Below the pieces are notes generated by a model. That model was not told the DNA's origin, did not search any database, and saw nothing but the letters and a program-made list of their open reading frames with translations. Positions 1 to 5,224 of a stretch of 5,224 bases of DNA are shown piece after piece; position 1 is the stretch's first letter, and each line of letters opens with the position of its first letter. This DNA comes from Holophaga sp. (GTDB lineage Bacteria; Acidobacteriota; Holophagae; Holophagales; Holophagaceae), in the NCBI GenBank assembly GCA_030691225.1, contig JAUYES010000634.1:1-5224 (forward strand). The letters run 5' to 3'. The translations under genes and the position numbers were made by a program.

Positions 1-594
1 TACGTATGGCTGCCGGATACTGCCGGCGGTGGCTACACCAACTTCAATCGCTACTGGTTTGCCCAGCTCGACAAGCAGGGTGCCGTGATCGACGAGCGCT
101 TCAACGGCGGCGGCAGCGCGGCCGACTACATCATCGATTACCTGAAGAAGCCCGTGAATAGCTACTGGGCCGTGCGCTACGGCGCGGATTTCCGCCAGCC
201 CTTCGGCACCATGCCGGGGCCCAAAGTCATGCTCATCAACGAGCATGCAGGCAGTGGCGGGGATTACATGCCCTGGCTCTTCAAGCGCGCGGGTCTGGGC
301 CCCCTCATCGGCAAACGCACCTGGGGCGGTCTCGTGGGCATCGGCGGCTATCCCACCCTCCTGGACGGCGGTACCATCACGGCGCCCCACTTCGCGTTCT
401 ACACGCCCGAGGGCAAGTTCGGCATCGAGAATGAGGGAGTGGCCCCGGATCTCGAAGTGGATCTGGATCCCAAGGCTTGGCGCGAGGGCCGCGACACGCA
501 GCTCGAACGGGGTGTGAAGGAAGTCCTGGACGCTCTCAAGAAGCAGCCACCGACTCAGGTCAAGCGGCCACCCTACCCCAACCACCACAAGTAG
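1..594 (+). CDS. Tricorn protease homologue, C-terminal part (5' end outside window)
   Basis: This is the last 197 residues of a tricorn-type serine protease (peptidase family S41), a large protein that cuts oligopeptides, probably those released by other proteases. The frame is open from base 1, so the beta-propeller, PDZ domain and the first half of the catalytic set lie upstream. Visible marks, numbered from the first window codon: FNGGG at 34-38, whose last Gly fits the oxyanion glycine; AGSGGD at 83-88, with Ser85 as the nucleophile; the KRTWGG loop at 105-110; and IENEG at 142-146. Glu143 lies 58 residues after Ser85, the spacing I recall for Ser965 and Glu1023 of Thermoplasma tricorn. 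The Pro/Lys/His-rich tail (about 183-197) resembles tails of bacterial homologues. Codons end almost always in G or C, more strictly than in the - strand genes, which suggests high expression. Family assignment is firm; substrate is unknown. Confidence 0.93.
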   Translation, partial: YVWLPDTAGGGYTNFNRYWFAQLDKQGAVIDERFNGGGSAADYIIDYLKKPVNSYWAVRYGADFRQPFGTMPGPKVMLINEHAGSGGDYMPWLFKRAGLGPLIGKRTWGGLVGIGGYPTLLDGGTITAPHFAFYTPEGKFGIENEGVAPDLEVDLDPKAWREGRDTQLERGVKEVLDALKKQPPTQVKRPPYPNHHK

Positions 595-612
595 CGGACA
601 GTCGCAATTCCG

Positions 613-642
613 AAGAGGCCGGGCAACCGGCCTCTTTGTTTT
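613..642 (+). terminator. Intrinsic terminator after the tricorn protease gene
   Basis: A perfect 10-bp stem (AAGAGGCCGG paired with CCGGCCTCTT, 613-622 and 627-636) closes a GCAA tetraloop and is followed by the T-rich run TGTTTT. It begins 18 bases after the protease stop codon, so it fits a Rho-independent terminator for the + strand transcript. It sits between convergent genes. Read on the - strand after folK, the same stem is followed by CGGAATT, which is a poor U tract, so it should end that transcript less well. Confidence 0.9.
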
Positions 643-649
643 CTGGAGA

Positions 650-1102
650 TCAGGGAATCAGCGACTCCAGCCCCAAGGCCCGGATCGGCGCCATTACGAA
701 TTCGCGCTGTCGGGCACGGGGATGGGGAAGAATCAGCTCGAGCATGTCCCAAGGCACAGCGAGGCCCTCGGGCCTTCGCCAGCGCCAGGTACCGCGGTGC
801 CCTTCCACGGCGATGATGTCGAGGTCCAGGGTGCGCGGCGCGTTGCGGCCCGCGCTGCGGTCTCGCCCCTGAGCCAGTTCGATGCGAAACAGGGCCTCCA
901 GGAGAAGCTTGGGATCAGTGCCTGCGTAGTCCACTATTGCTGCCGTGTTTAGATAAGCGGGGCCAAGCCCTGATTCATCGGGTGTCTCCATCACCAAGGG
1001 CGAAGGCTGCACGGAACCCAATTTCGCCAGGGCGGCAAGCCCCGCGTCTAGATGGGCTTGGCGATTGCCGAGGTTGGAACCGAGCGCGATGAGAGCTTTC
1101 AC
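650..1102 (-). CDS. folK: 2-amino-4-hydroxy-6-hydroxymethyldihydropteridine pyrophosphokinase
   Basis: FolK (HPPK) transfers pyrophosphate from ATP to 6-hydroxymethyl-7,8-dihydropterin, the step before dihydropteroate synthase in folate synthesis; it is cytoplasmic. The 150 residues cover the whole family length (E. coli about 159). Visible motifs: ALGSNLGNR at 6-14, YLN at 50-52, the core IELAQGRDR at 74-82, RTLDLDII at 90-97 with Asp93 and Asp95 as the magnesium ligands, and LPHPR at 125-129 followed by REFV. The start is GTG at 1102, giving MKALIALGSNLG, which matches where family members begin. Only one base separates it from the queF stop (TGA-A-GTG) and no good Shine-Dalgarno precedes it, so translation is probably coupled to queF. 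It is the last gene of the - strand operon and converges on the protease gene. Confidence 0.95.
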   Translation of the reverse strand: MKALIALGSNLGNRQAHLDAGLAALAKLGSVQPSPLVMETPDESGLGPAYLNTAAIVDYAGTDPKLLLEALFRIELAQGRDRSAGRNAPRTLDLDIIAVEGHRGTWRWRRPEGLAVPWDMLELILPHPRARQREFVMAPIRALGLESLIP

Positions 1103-1103
1103 T

Positions 1104-1589
1104 TCAGCGGCGCGTCATCGGGCTCATCCTGAGCCCGCCGCCCCTTCGGGCCGCCACTTCGCGCCGGTGGCCCTCCGCATCCTGCTGCGGGCTCCCGTGT
1201 TCCGCGACGACCAGGGTCCGGATTCCGCCCCGGATCAGGAAATCGCCTTCGACCCGCATCCACAGGGGGTTGGTGGCTTTGACAAGATCATCCAGGATTT
1301 GATTGGTGACGGCTTCGTGGAAGGCGCCTTCGTTGCGGAAGCTCCATAGGTAGAGCTTCAAACTTTTACTTTCCACGCAGAGCTGGTCGGGTTGGTAGGT
1401 AATGCGCAGCTTGGCGAAATCCGGCTGTCCTGTCATGGGGCAAAGACAGGTGAATTCTTCGGTCTCGAATACGATTTCAAACGCGCGGCCGGGGCGTGGG
1501 CTGGCGAAGGTCTCTAGTTTCTTGCTGGGTTCGGTGACTCGGCGTTTAGGAAGCGTTTTCAGAGTGGGTTCCGATTTGACTCGTGGCAT
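1104..1589 (-). CDS. queF: NADPH-dependent 7-cyano-7-deazaguanine reductase, type I
   Basis: QueF reduces the nitrile of preQ0 to the aminomethyl group of preQ1 with two NADPH, the step before insertion into tRNA for queuosine. The 161-residue size is that of the short, single-domain (B. subtilis-like) type. The active site is plain: LCPMTGQPD at 49-57 holds the thioimide-forming Cys50 and the proton donor Asp57. The QueF motif [13 protein letters not shown] at 73-85 binds NADPH, and His91-Glu92 follow at the spacing known from B. subtilis Cys55, Asp62, His96 and Glu97. The fold ends near VVAEHG (about 127-132). The last 29 or so residues are an Arg/Gly-rich tail that I do not recognise as part of the family. 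ATG 1589 has GGAG at 1595-1598, five bases upstream. The gene lies 17 bases after the hydrolase stop and one base before folK. Confidence 0.96.
   Translation of the reverse strand: MPRVKSEPTLKTLPKRRVTEPSKKLETFASPRPGRAFEIVFETEEFTCLCPMTGQPDFAKLRITYQPDQLCVESKSLKLYLWSFRNEGAFHEAVTNQILDDLVKATNPLWMRVEGDFLIRGGIRTLVVAEHGSPQQDAEGHRREVAARRGGGLRMSPMTRR
1119..1137 (-). other. Perfect 8-bp hairpin at the 3' end of queF, before folK
   Basis: On the - strand the sequence is CGGGCTCA, loop GGA, TGAGCCCG: an uninterrupted 8-bp inverted repeat with a 3-base loop. It lies inside the tail codons of queF, and its 3' foot is 16 bases before the folK GTG start. The only AGGA-like Shine-Dalgarno candidate upstream of folK is partly in its loop. 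There is no following U tract, so it is not an intrinsic terminator. A role in coupling folK translation to queF is inference. Confidence 0.45.
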
Positions 1590-1606
1590 GGCTGCTCCGC
1601 AGGGCT

Positions 1607-2440
1607 TTAATTTTTGTGGAGGGTCGATAGGAAGGTGGTTAGGGCCGACTTTGCGGGTTCACCATCCAGATCTAGGTCGTTGTGATGGGCATTGGGAACT
1701 TCGCACCAAGCTTTTTTGGGCGAAGCCGCTGCGTCGAAAATCTTGCGGCCTGATGACAGCGGTACTGTTTCATCTGCGGTGCCATGGATCACGAGAAGGG
1801 GTGAATTTACCTGGCCCATTTCCTCCACCGGAAAGGGATGCATGGCTGCAACCTCAGCGCAGGGTTTTAAGCGAAGGAAGGGGCGCACGTACCACGGGGC
1901 AAGGCGACTCCAGGAGGGAATCACATCCTGGGCCGAGGAAATGGGGGCCTGCAGGATTAGGCCAGTCAAGGGTCTCTGGGCCGCCAGATGGATAGCCGCC
2001 ACGGTGCCGATGGAAAACCCGTAGACCATGGTTGGAGATTCTTTCCGTAGCGCGGAAGTCCCATCCCAAATGCGCACGGCGTCTCCCGCCAAGGAACGCA
2101 GGCCAGGCGTTCCATCGCTGGTGCCATAACCTCGATAGTCCACACAAATGACATTCATGGCCAACCGCTCGGACAGCAGGCAGAGTCTCTGATAGGCGTT
2201 GAAAAGCCGATCGCCATTGCCATAAAAGTAAATGACTGTGGGGAACCCCTCGCCACGTTTTAGGAACCACCCTCGCAGGGCGCCACCTTCAGGAAGGGGT
2301 ATTTCGATATTTGTGCGCTGAATGCGATCCGAAAGCGTGGGCGTCTTTCGTGGCATGAACAGCTGGGCTTCGCTGACGTGGCGTGTGCACCCAAGGCACA
2401 TGGCAACCATAGGAACGAGAAGGGTCCGCCAGGGATTCAT
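1607..2440 (-). CDS. Predicted lipoprotein alpha/beta hydrolase (serine hydrolase)
   Basis: A 277-residue alpha/beta hydrolase resembling the Bem46/ABHD-like group; the substrate is unknown. ATG 2440 is chosen because TGAGG (2447-2451) lies six bases upstream and the codons further upstream overlap queC. This start exposes a short signal: Arg5, a hydrophobic stretch LLVPMVAM (7-14), then CLGC with Cys18 as the likely lipidated residue. The lipobox is imperfect because position -3 is Cys. Catalytic features: oxyanion region YFYGNGD (71-77), [10 protein letters not shown] (101-110), nucleophile elbow GFSIG with Ser143, the acid Asp223 in HGTADETVP, and His253 (or His252) in NAHHND. The protein would sit on a membrane facing the periplasm. 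It starts eight bases after the queC stop, and the queC TGA forms part of its ribosome binding site, so its translation is probably coupled. No deazaguanine-related feature is visible in it. Confidence 0.88.
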   Translation of the reverse strand: MNPWRTLLVPMVAMCLGCTRHVSEAQLFMPRKTPTLSDRIQRTNIEIPLPEGGALRGWFLKRGEGFPTVIYFYGNGDRLFNAYQRLCLLSERLAMNVICVDYRGYGTSDGTPGLRSLAGDAVRIWDGTSALRKESPTMVYGFSIGTVAAIHLAAQRPLTGLILQAPISSAQDVIPSWSRLAPWYVRPFLRLKPCAEVAAMHPFPVEEMGQVNSPLLVIHGTADETVPLSSGRKIFDAAASPKKAWCEVPNAHHNDLDLDGEPAKSALTTFLSTLHKN

Positions 2441-2446
2441 TATCTG

Positions 2447-2451
2447 CCTCA
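2447..2451 (-). promoter_or_regulatory. Ribosome binding site that decides the hydrolase start
   Basis: TGAGG, with its first three bases being the queC stop codon, sits six bases before ATG 2440. It supports this start over a more distant ATG at 2584, which would lie inside queC and would bury the signal sequence behind an Arg-rich extension. Confidence 0.75.
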
Positions 2452-3147
2452 GGGCTTCAAGGGGTTTGGGCGCGTGGAATAGGGAATTGGATCTTGCGCG
2501 CCCGCTTCGTGAAATCCGCGGAGTCGCAAGAGGCAAGAATCGCAATGCCCACAGGCTTTTTCTTCTCCTTGATAGCAGCTCCAAGAGAGATGCAAGGGCG
2601 CACCTAGCGCAAGGCCCTTGGCCACGATCTGCGCTTTGTGGAGGTGAATGAGCGGTGCGTGTAGCTTCAGCCTGGTTTCGGGTTTGGTCCCGAGGTTGGC
2701 GGTGGCTTCAAAGGATTTCAAGAAGGCCTCGCGGCAATCGGGATACCCGCTGCTGTCTTCTTCCACGAACCCGACGAAGATGTGTGGGGCTTGGAGAACT
2801 TCCGCCCAGCTCACGGCTGTGGCTAGGAGATGCGCATTGCGAAAGGGCACATAGCTAACCGGTACGCCTTCGCGCTGCAGATCCCCTTCGGGAAGGGGAA
2901 TCGTTGGATCGGTGAGGGCCGAGCCGCCGATTTTGCGGAGATTCTCAAAACTGATGACTAGACGACGGTTATGAGGGATGGAGTAGAAATCCGCAATGTC
3001 ATGGAAGGCGCGCCGTTCGCGTGCCTCCGTTAGTTGACCGTAGTCCGCATGAAGCAGCGCCAGTTCAAAACCTTCGGCTTTGGCGATGGCGGCAGCGACG
3101 CAGGAATCCAGGCCACCCGAAAGAGAAATGACAGCGAGATCAACCAT
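2449..3147 (-). CDS. queC: 7-cyano-7-deazaguanine (preQ0) synthase
   Basis: QueC uses ATP and ammonia to turn 7-carboxy-7-deazaguanine into preQ0 in queuosine synthesis; QueF, two genes downstream, uses that product. The 232-residue length is normal. The ATP PP-loop SGGLDS is at 10-15 and HADYGQ at 33-38. YVPFRN is at 99-104, followed by VGFVEEDSSGYPDCRE at 125-140, which includes the substrate-site region. The zinc cluster is Cys191, Cys199, Cys202 and Cys205 (SCYQG, then CGHCDSC). ATG 3147 is chosen because the PP-loop then falls at the usual distance from the N-terminus and GGAG (3155-3158) lies seven bases upstream. The frame stays open upstream to 3417, but that part only shadows the acyltransferase gene. 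It overlaps that gene's stop by eight bases (ATGGTTGA). Confidence 0.97.
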   Translation of the reverse strand: MVDLAVISLSGGLDSCVAAAIAKAEGFELALLHADYGQLTEARERRAFHDIADFYSIPHNRRLVISFENLRKIGGSALTDPTIPLPEGDLQREGVPVSYVPFRNAHLLATAVSWAEVLQAPHIFVGFVEEDSSGYPDCREAFLKSFEATANLGTKPETRLKLHAPLIHLHKAQIVAKGLALGAPLHLSWSCYQGEEKACGHCDSCLLRLRGFHEAGAQDPIPYSTRPNPLKP

Positions 3148-3862
3148 TGAGTGACTCCGCTCGTGTTTCGAGTTCGTTGAGTTTGGCTTCGAGATCGGCC
3201 TGATGGGCTGTTTCGGTGCGGGCATCGGTGATCCGGAAGGGCTCACCGTAATACACCACCACCTTCGAGAAGGGCTTAGGTACCAGCATTTCGTCCCAGG
3301 TGTTGAGTTTCCAGGCGCGAGTATAGGCCACGCAGACAGGCACCAGCCAGGCTCCCGTTTTTCGTGAAACCGCGAGCACGCCTGGCTTGACGCGCTGTCG
3401 CGGGCCTCGGGGTCCATCCACCGTGATGCCGAGATCCCAGCCTTGCTTAACGATCTGAATCATCTTCACCAAGGCTTGGGCACCGCTATGGCCTGTGGTG
3501 CCGCGCACTGCGTGGATTCCATACCAGCGCCAGGTGGCGGCGCTGCGCTCACCGTCTTTGCTATCACTGGAAAGAATGGCCACGCCCCGCCGCTCGCCTG
3601 CGGCGTTTTTTCGTTTGAAGGGGTAGGCCACGGGCATCATGACCAGGCGGCGATGGAAGAAACAAAGAACGAAGCGTTCGTCTCGATCCACAAAGCCCTG
3701 CACGATCTCGAAACCTTCCCGCTTCACGCGGAGGGTACTTTTCAAAACTCGGTGAAGGCAATACACCAAGAATGGGACCAACCGGAAATTCACCCACTGG
3801 GAGAAGGGGGATCCCAACGGCCGTCCACGTTGGACAATCGCAATCTTAGGCTTGATGGCCAT
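3140..3862 (-). CDS. DUF374-family lysophospholipid acyltransferase-like protein
   Basis: A 240-residue member of the DUF374 branch of the lysophospholipid acyltransferase superfamily. Such proteins are thought to be membrane-associated and to move acyl chains onto lipids or lipid A-like acceptors; the true substrate here is unknown. The N-terminus holds a hydrophobic stretch (about 27-40). FFHRRL at 68-73 takes the place of the family's FWHGR-type motif, with His70 the likely catalytic base. Further marks are SSDSKDGE (98-105), RGTTGHSGAQAL (120-131), VDGPRGPRQRVKPG (148-161), GAWLVPV (170-176) and LVPKPFSKVVVYYGEP (193-208). Residues about 81-93 (PFKRKNAAGERRG) look longer than usual for this loop. 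ATG 3862 has a perfect AGGAGG at 3872-3877, nine bases upstream, which rules out the upstream in-frame extension. It overlaps the hslO 3' end by 17 bases. Confidence 0.9.
   Translation of the reverse strand: MAIKPKIAIVQRGRPLGSPFSQWVNFRLVPFLVYCLHRVLKSTLRVKREGFEIVQGFVDRDERFVLCFFHRRLVMMPVAYPFKRKNAAGERRGVAILSSDSKDGERSAATWRWYGIHAVRGTTGHSGAQALVKMIQIVKQGWDLGITVDGPRGPRQRVKPGVLAVSRKTGAWLVPVCVAYTRAWKLNTWDEMLVPKPFSKVVVYYGEPFRITDARTETAHQADLEAKLNELETRAESLNG
3588..3611 (+). terminator. Terminator-like hairpin, antisense within the acyltransferase gene
   Basis: On the + strand, CGCCGC (3588-3593), loop TCGCCT, GCGGCG (3600-3605) and then six T (3606-3611), followed by CGTTT. This has the form of a Rho-independent terminator but points against the coding direction, so it could stop antisense RNA entering from the hslO side of the gene... 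that is, + strand RNA made from inside the operon region. It may instead be chance, since the T run is the complement of Lys/Asn codons (KRKN) in the protein. Confidence 0.4.
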
Positions 3863-4691
3863 CGCCGCAAACCTCCTGGCGGGTGATGGAAAACCCGCGA
3901 TCGCAGTAGTCACAGCGGACTTCTGCCGTATCGCCTTCGCCGAAGAGATCCTCGATGCGATCTTTCGGAAAGCCCGTAAACACAGCAAGCAGCGCTTCCT
4001 TGCTGCACCGACAGCGGTATTCCACTTCGTGGGTGGATAGACGCGTGGCGCCATCACCTTGGTTGATCCACCGAATAAGAAAATCTGGATCCCGCTCCCA
4101 GTTGGGAACGACTTCAAGGCCTTCGAGTGCATCCACTAGGCGTTTCATCCGTTCCGGAGGGCAGGCTGGAAGCGGTTCCACCAGCAGGCCGCCGGCCTCT
4201 CCGGTAGAAGCGTCACACCAAACCGTCAGGCTGGCTTGGACTTGCTCGGAATGCTGCAGGTAGGCCTCGATTTGGGCGGAAATGCCACCTTCTACCAAGG
4301 GCAGTTTCCCAATGTAGGGCTCGCCGCCGATTCCAGAACGCATGACTTGCAGAAGACCTGGAGCGTGGAGCCAGGGTCCATCGGGATTCGCATCGGCGAC
4401 ATCGAGGAAGCCTCGGAGCATCCCGTCTGGCCAGGAATCCGCCACGATGGCTTGGCCGCGACCCGCGCTTCGGATAAGTAGTTGGAGGCGCTCGCCAAAC
4501 ATGGAGCGGGATTGAAGCAGGAGTGCACCCGCCATCAATTCTGTGAGACAGGCACAGGCTTCGGCTTCTAAGTAGGGATGGCCTCGCCGCACGCCATCCC
4601 AGAGCGAGCGGGCATCCAGGGCCGCCATGCGAATGTGTTGATCTGAACTAAGGGCTCGAACAACCCGAGCCGAGGCAAGCGATTCCGTCAT
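3846..4691 (-). CDS. hslO: Hsp33 redox-regulated chaperone
   Basis: Hsp33 is a cytoplasmic holdase that is silent when reduced and zinc-bound, and is switched on by oxidation and unfolding during oxidative stress. The 281 residues match the family (E. coli about 292). The C-terminal redox switch is intact: Cys227-X-Cys229, then Cys260-X-X-Cys263, the 31-residue step between Cys229 and Cys260 being the same as in E. coli Hsp33. GLLQVMRSGIGGEPYIGKL (112-130) fits the substrate-binding core. The N-terminus (ARVVRALSSDQHIRMAA) matches where family members begin, supporting ATG 4691. The Shine-Dalgarno-like GGAAGG directly touches this ATG, an unusually short spacing, and no alternative start lies upstream before an in-frame stop. 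Extra cysteines occur at 46, 48, 159, 177 and 275. It is the first gene of the - strand operon and diverges from rsmB. Confidence 0.95.
   Translation of the reverse strand: MTESLASARVVRALSSDQHIRMAALDARSLWDGVRRGHPYLEAEACACLTELMAGALLLQSRSMFGERLQLLIRSAGRGQAIVADSWPDGMLRGFLDVADANPDGPWLHAPGLLQVMRSGIGGEPYIGKLPLVEGGISAQIEAYLQHSEQVQASLTVWCDASTGEAGGLLVEPLPACPPERMKRLVDALEGLEVVPNWERDPDFLIRWINQGDGATRLSTHEVEYRCRCSKEALLAVFTGFPKDRIEDLFGEGDTAEVRCDYCDRGFSITRQEVCGDGHQA
3872..3877 (-). promoter_or_regulatory. Consensus ribosome binding site deciding the acyltransferase start
   Basis: AGGAGG on the - strand, nine bases before ATG 3862 and lying within the last codons of hslO. It is the strongest Shine-Dalgarno in the operon and indicates that the acyltransferase can be translated independently although its start overlaps hslO. 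Confidence 0.8.
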
Positions 4692-4753
4692 CCTTCCAGT
4701 GTAGCGGGTGATTGTGCCCGGCTTCGGGTACCCTCAAAGGTCCTGGATTGCCT
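4692..4753. promoter_or_regulatory. Divergent intergenic region between hslO and rsmB
   Basis: These 62 bases must hold or adjoin the promoters of both the - strand operon and rsmB, but I see no convincing -35/-10 pair on either strand. On the - strand TACACT (4698-4703) resembles a -10 box only six bases before the hslO ATG, which would give a nearly leaderless transcript, but no -35 box lies at the right distance. An imperfect dyad, GTGCCCG, loop GCTT, CGGGTAC (4714-4731, one G-T pair), lies in the middle and could be an operator or a 5' leader hairpin of rsmB. Confidence 0.4.
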
Positions 4754-5224
4754 ATGCCGACCGAAAGCCGCCGCCGCACCGCTCTTGCCCTACAGGGCGT
4801 CTTCGGACGCTCGTATCGGGTTCCCGAGTCATGGGATGAAGGGCTTTCATCCGAAGATGCCGCCCTGGCACAGGCGATTCTCGGACTTTGTCTTCGCCAC
4901 TGGGGCGGTCTCGATGCCTGGATTCGTCCTCGATTAAAGACGCCGAATCGGGGTCTTCCCATTGGTAGTCATACCGCGATTGCCATGGGTTTGGCTCAGT
5001 TGGCGTGGTTGCCAGGTGTGCTGAGTCACGCCGCCGTAAATGAATCCGTGCTACTAGCCGCGGATCCAGCTCTTGGTTTTCCAGCACACAAGGGGCTCGC
5101 CAACGCCCTCCTGCGGCAGGCATCGAAGAATCGTGAAGCCTTAAGGGCCGAACTGGATGCCCTACCCGCGTCGCTTGATCGATCACCCTTCGTGGACCAG
5201 ACTCTGCGCGCGGCGCTGGCGCCG
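4754..5224 (+). CDS. rsmB: 16S rRNA m5C967 methyltransferase, N-terminal part (3' end outside window)
   Basis: The 157 visible residues form the NusB-like RNA-binding domain that precedes the methyltransferase domain in RsmB (Fmu/Sun), which methylates C967 of 16S rRNA with S-adenosylmethionine. Marks are the opening helix RRRTALALQGVF (6-17), EDAALAQAILGLCLRHWGGL (34-53), and the signature HAAVNESVLLA (92-102) followed by GFPAHKGLANALLRQ (108-122). A NusB protein also has such a fold, but the frame stays open past the point where NusB would end, and the AVNE...KGLANALLR pattern is the RsmB form. The catalytic domain with its two cysteines lies beyond the edge. The start is uncertain: ATG 4754 has only a weak GGA upstream, whereas in-frame TTG 4748 has AAAGG (4736-4740) seven bases before it. 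Confidence 0.85.
   Translation, partial: MPTESRRRTALALQGVFGRSYRVPESWDEGLSSEDAALAQAILGLCLRHWGGLDAWIRPRLKTPNRGLPIGSHTAIAMGLAQLAWLPGVLSHAAVNESVLLAADPALGFPAHKGLANALLRQASKNREALRAELDALPASLDRSPFVDQTLRAALAP

Noticed and set aside
613..642. Bidirectional terminator serving folK as well
   Set aside because: The stem is symmetric, but on the - strand it is followed by CGGAATT and not by a T run, so I call it only for the + strand.
1402..1995. Long + strand open frame (197 codons) opposite queF and the hydrolase
   Set aside because: It lies wholly antisense to two genes with clear catalytic motifs, has no recognisable domain and no ribosome binding site I can support; it is a shadow frame in GC-rich DNA.
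2441..2584. Upstream extension of the hydrolase (325 residues)
   Set aside because: It overlaps the queC zinc-cluster codons in another frame and would hide the signal sequence; ATG 2440 has TGAGG at six bases.
3148..3417. Upstream extension of queC giving a 322-residue protein
   Set aside because: The extra 90 residues lie in another frame of the acyltransferase gene, show no domain, and would put the PP-loop far from the N-terminus; ATG 3147 has a good ribosome binding site.
3863..4132. Upstream extension of the acyltransferase giving a 330-residue protein
   Set aside because: The added part overlaps the zinc-binding end of hslO in another frame, and AGGAGG precedes ATG 3862.
4752..5186. 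- strand open frame opposite rsmB (144 codons)
   Set aside because: The + strand frame encodes a clear NusB-like domain of RsmB, while the - strand product is low-complexity, Arg-rich and without any family features.
1..5224. Mobile element, CRISPR array, tRNA or phage genes
   Set aside because: No transposase or integrase motifs, no spaced direct repeats, no cloverleaf-like sequence and no terminal inverted repeats seen; the genes are typical chromosomal housekeeping and envelope genes.

Overview
The window is gene-dense, GC-rich bacterial chromosome with no mobile element, CRISPR array, rRNA or tRNA that I can see. It holds the 3' end of a tricorn-type protease gene (+ strand). A compact six-gene block on the - strand follows, and then the 5' end of an rRNA methyltransferase gene (+ strand). 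A bacterial tricorn homologue, a DUF374-type acyltransferase, type I QueF and these protein sequences suggest a Gram-negative, soil- or sediment-type lineage. Acidobacteriota, perhaps the Holophaga/Geothrix group, is my best guess, but it rests on general impression and not on a phylogenetic marker.

Layout: 1-594 (+) is the C-terminal protease core of a tricorn homologue, ending in a strong intrinsic terminator at 613-642. It converges on folK. From 4691 down to 650 (-) run hslO (Hsp33), a DUF374-family lysophospholipid acyltransferase, queC, a predicted lipoprotein alpha/beta hydrolase, queF and folK. Their junctions are 17-nt overlap, 8-nt overlap, 8-nt gap, 17-nt gap and 1-nt gap, so the block reads as one operon with probable translational coupling. 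A 62-bp divergent intergenic region (4692-4753) separates hslO from the rsmB start, and rsmB runs off the right edge. No stretch longer than about 60 bp lacks a gene.

Functionally, QueC makes preQ0 from 7-carboxy-7-deazaguanine and QueF reduces it to preQ1 for queuosine in tRNA. FolK acts in folate synthesis, which shares GTP-derived pterin chemistry upstream with queuosine. RsmB methylates 16S rRNA, so translation and RNA modification are a loose theme. Hsp33 is a redox-switched chaperone. The acyltransferase and the lipoprotein hydrolase probably act at the envelope and have no evident link to deazaguanine chemistry. queD and queE are not in the window.

I find no convincing undescribed system. 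The points most worth a second look are the lipoprotein hydrolase lodged between queC and queF, the Arg/Gly-rich C-terminal extension of QueF with a hairpin just before folK, and an antisense terminator-like hairpin inside the acyltransferase gene.
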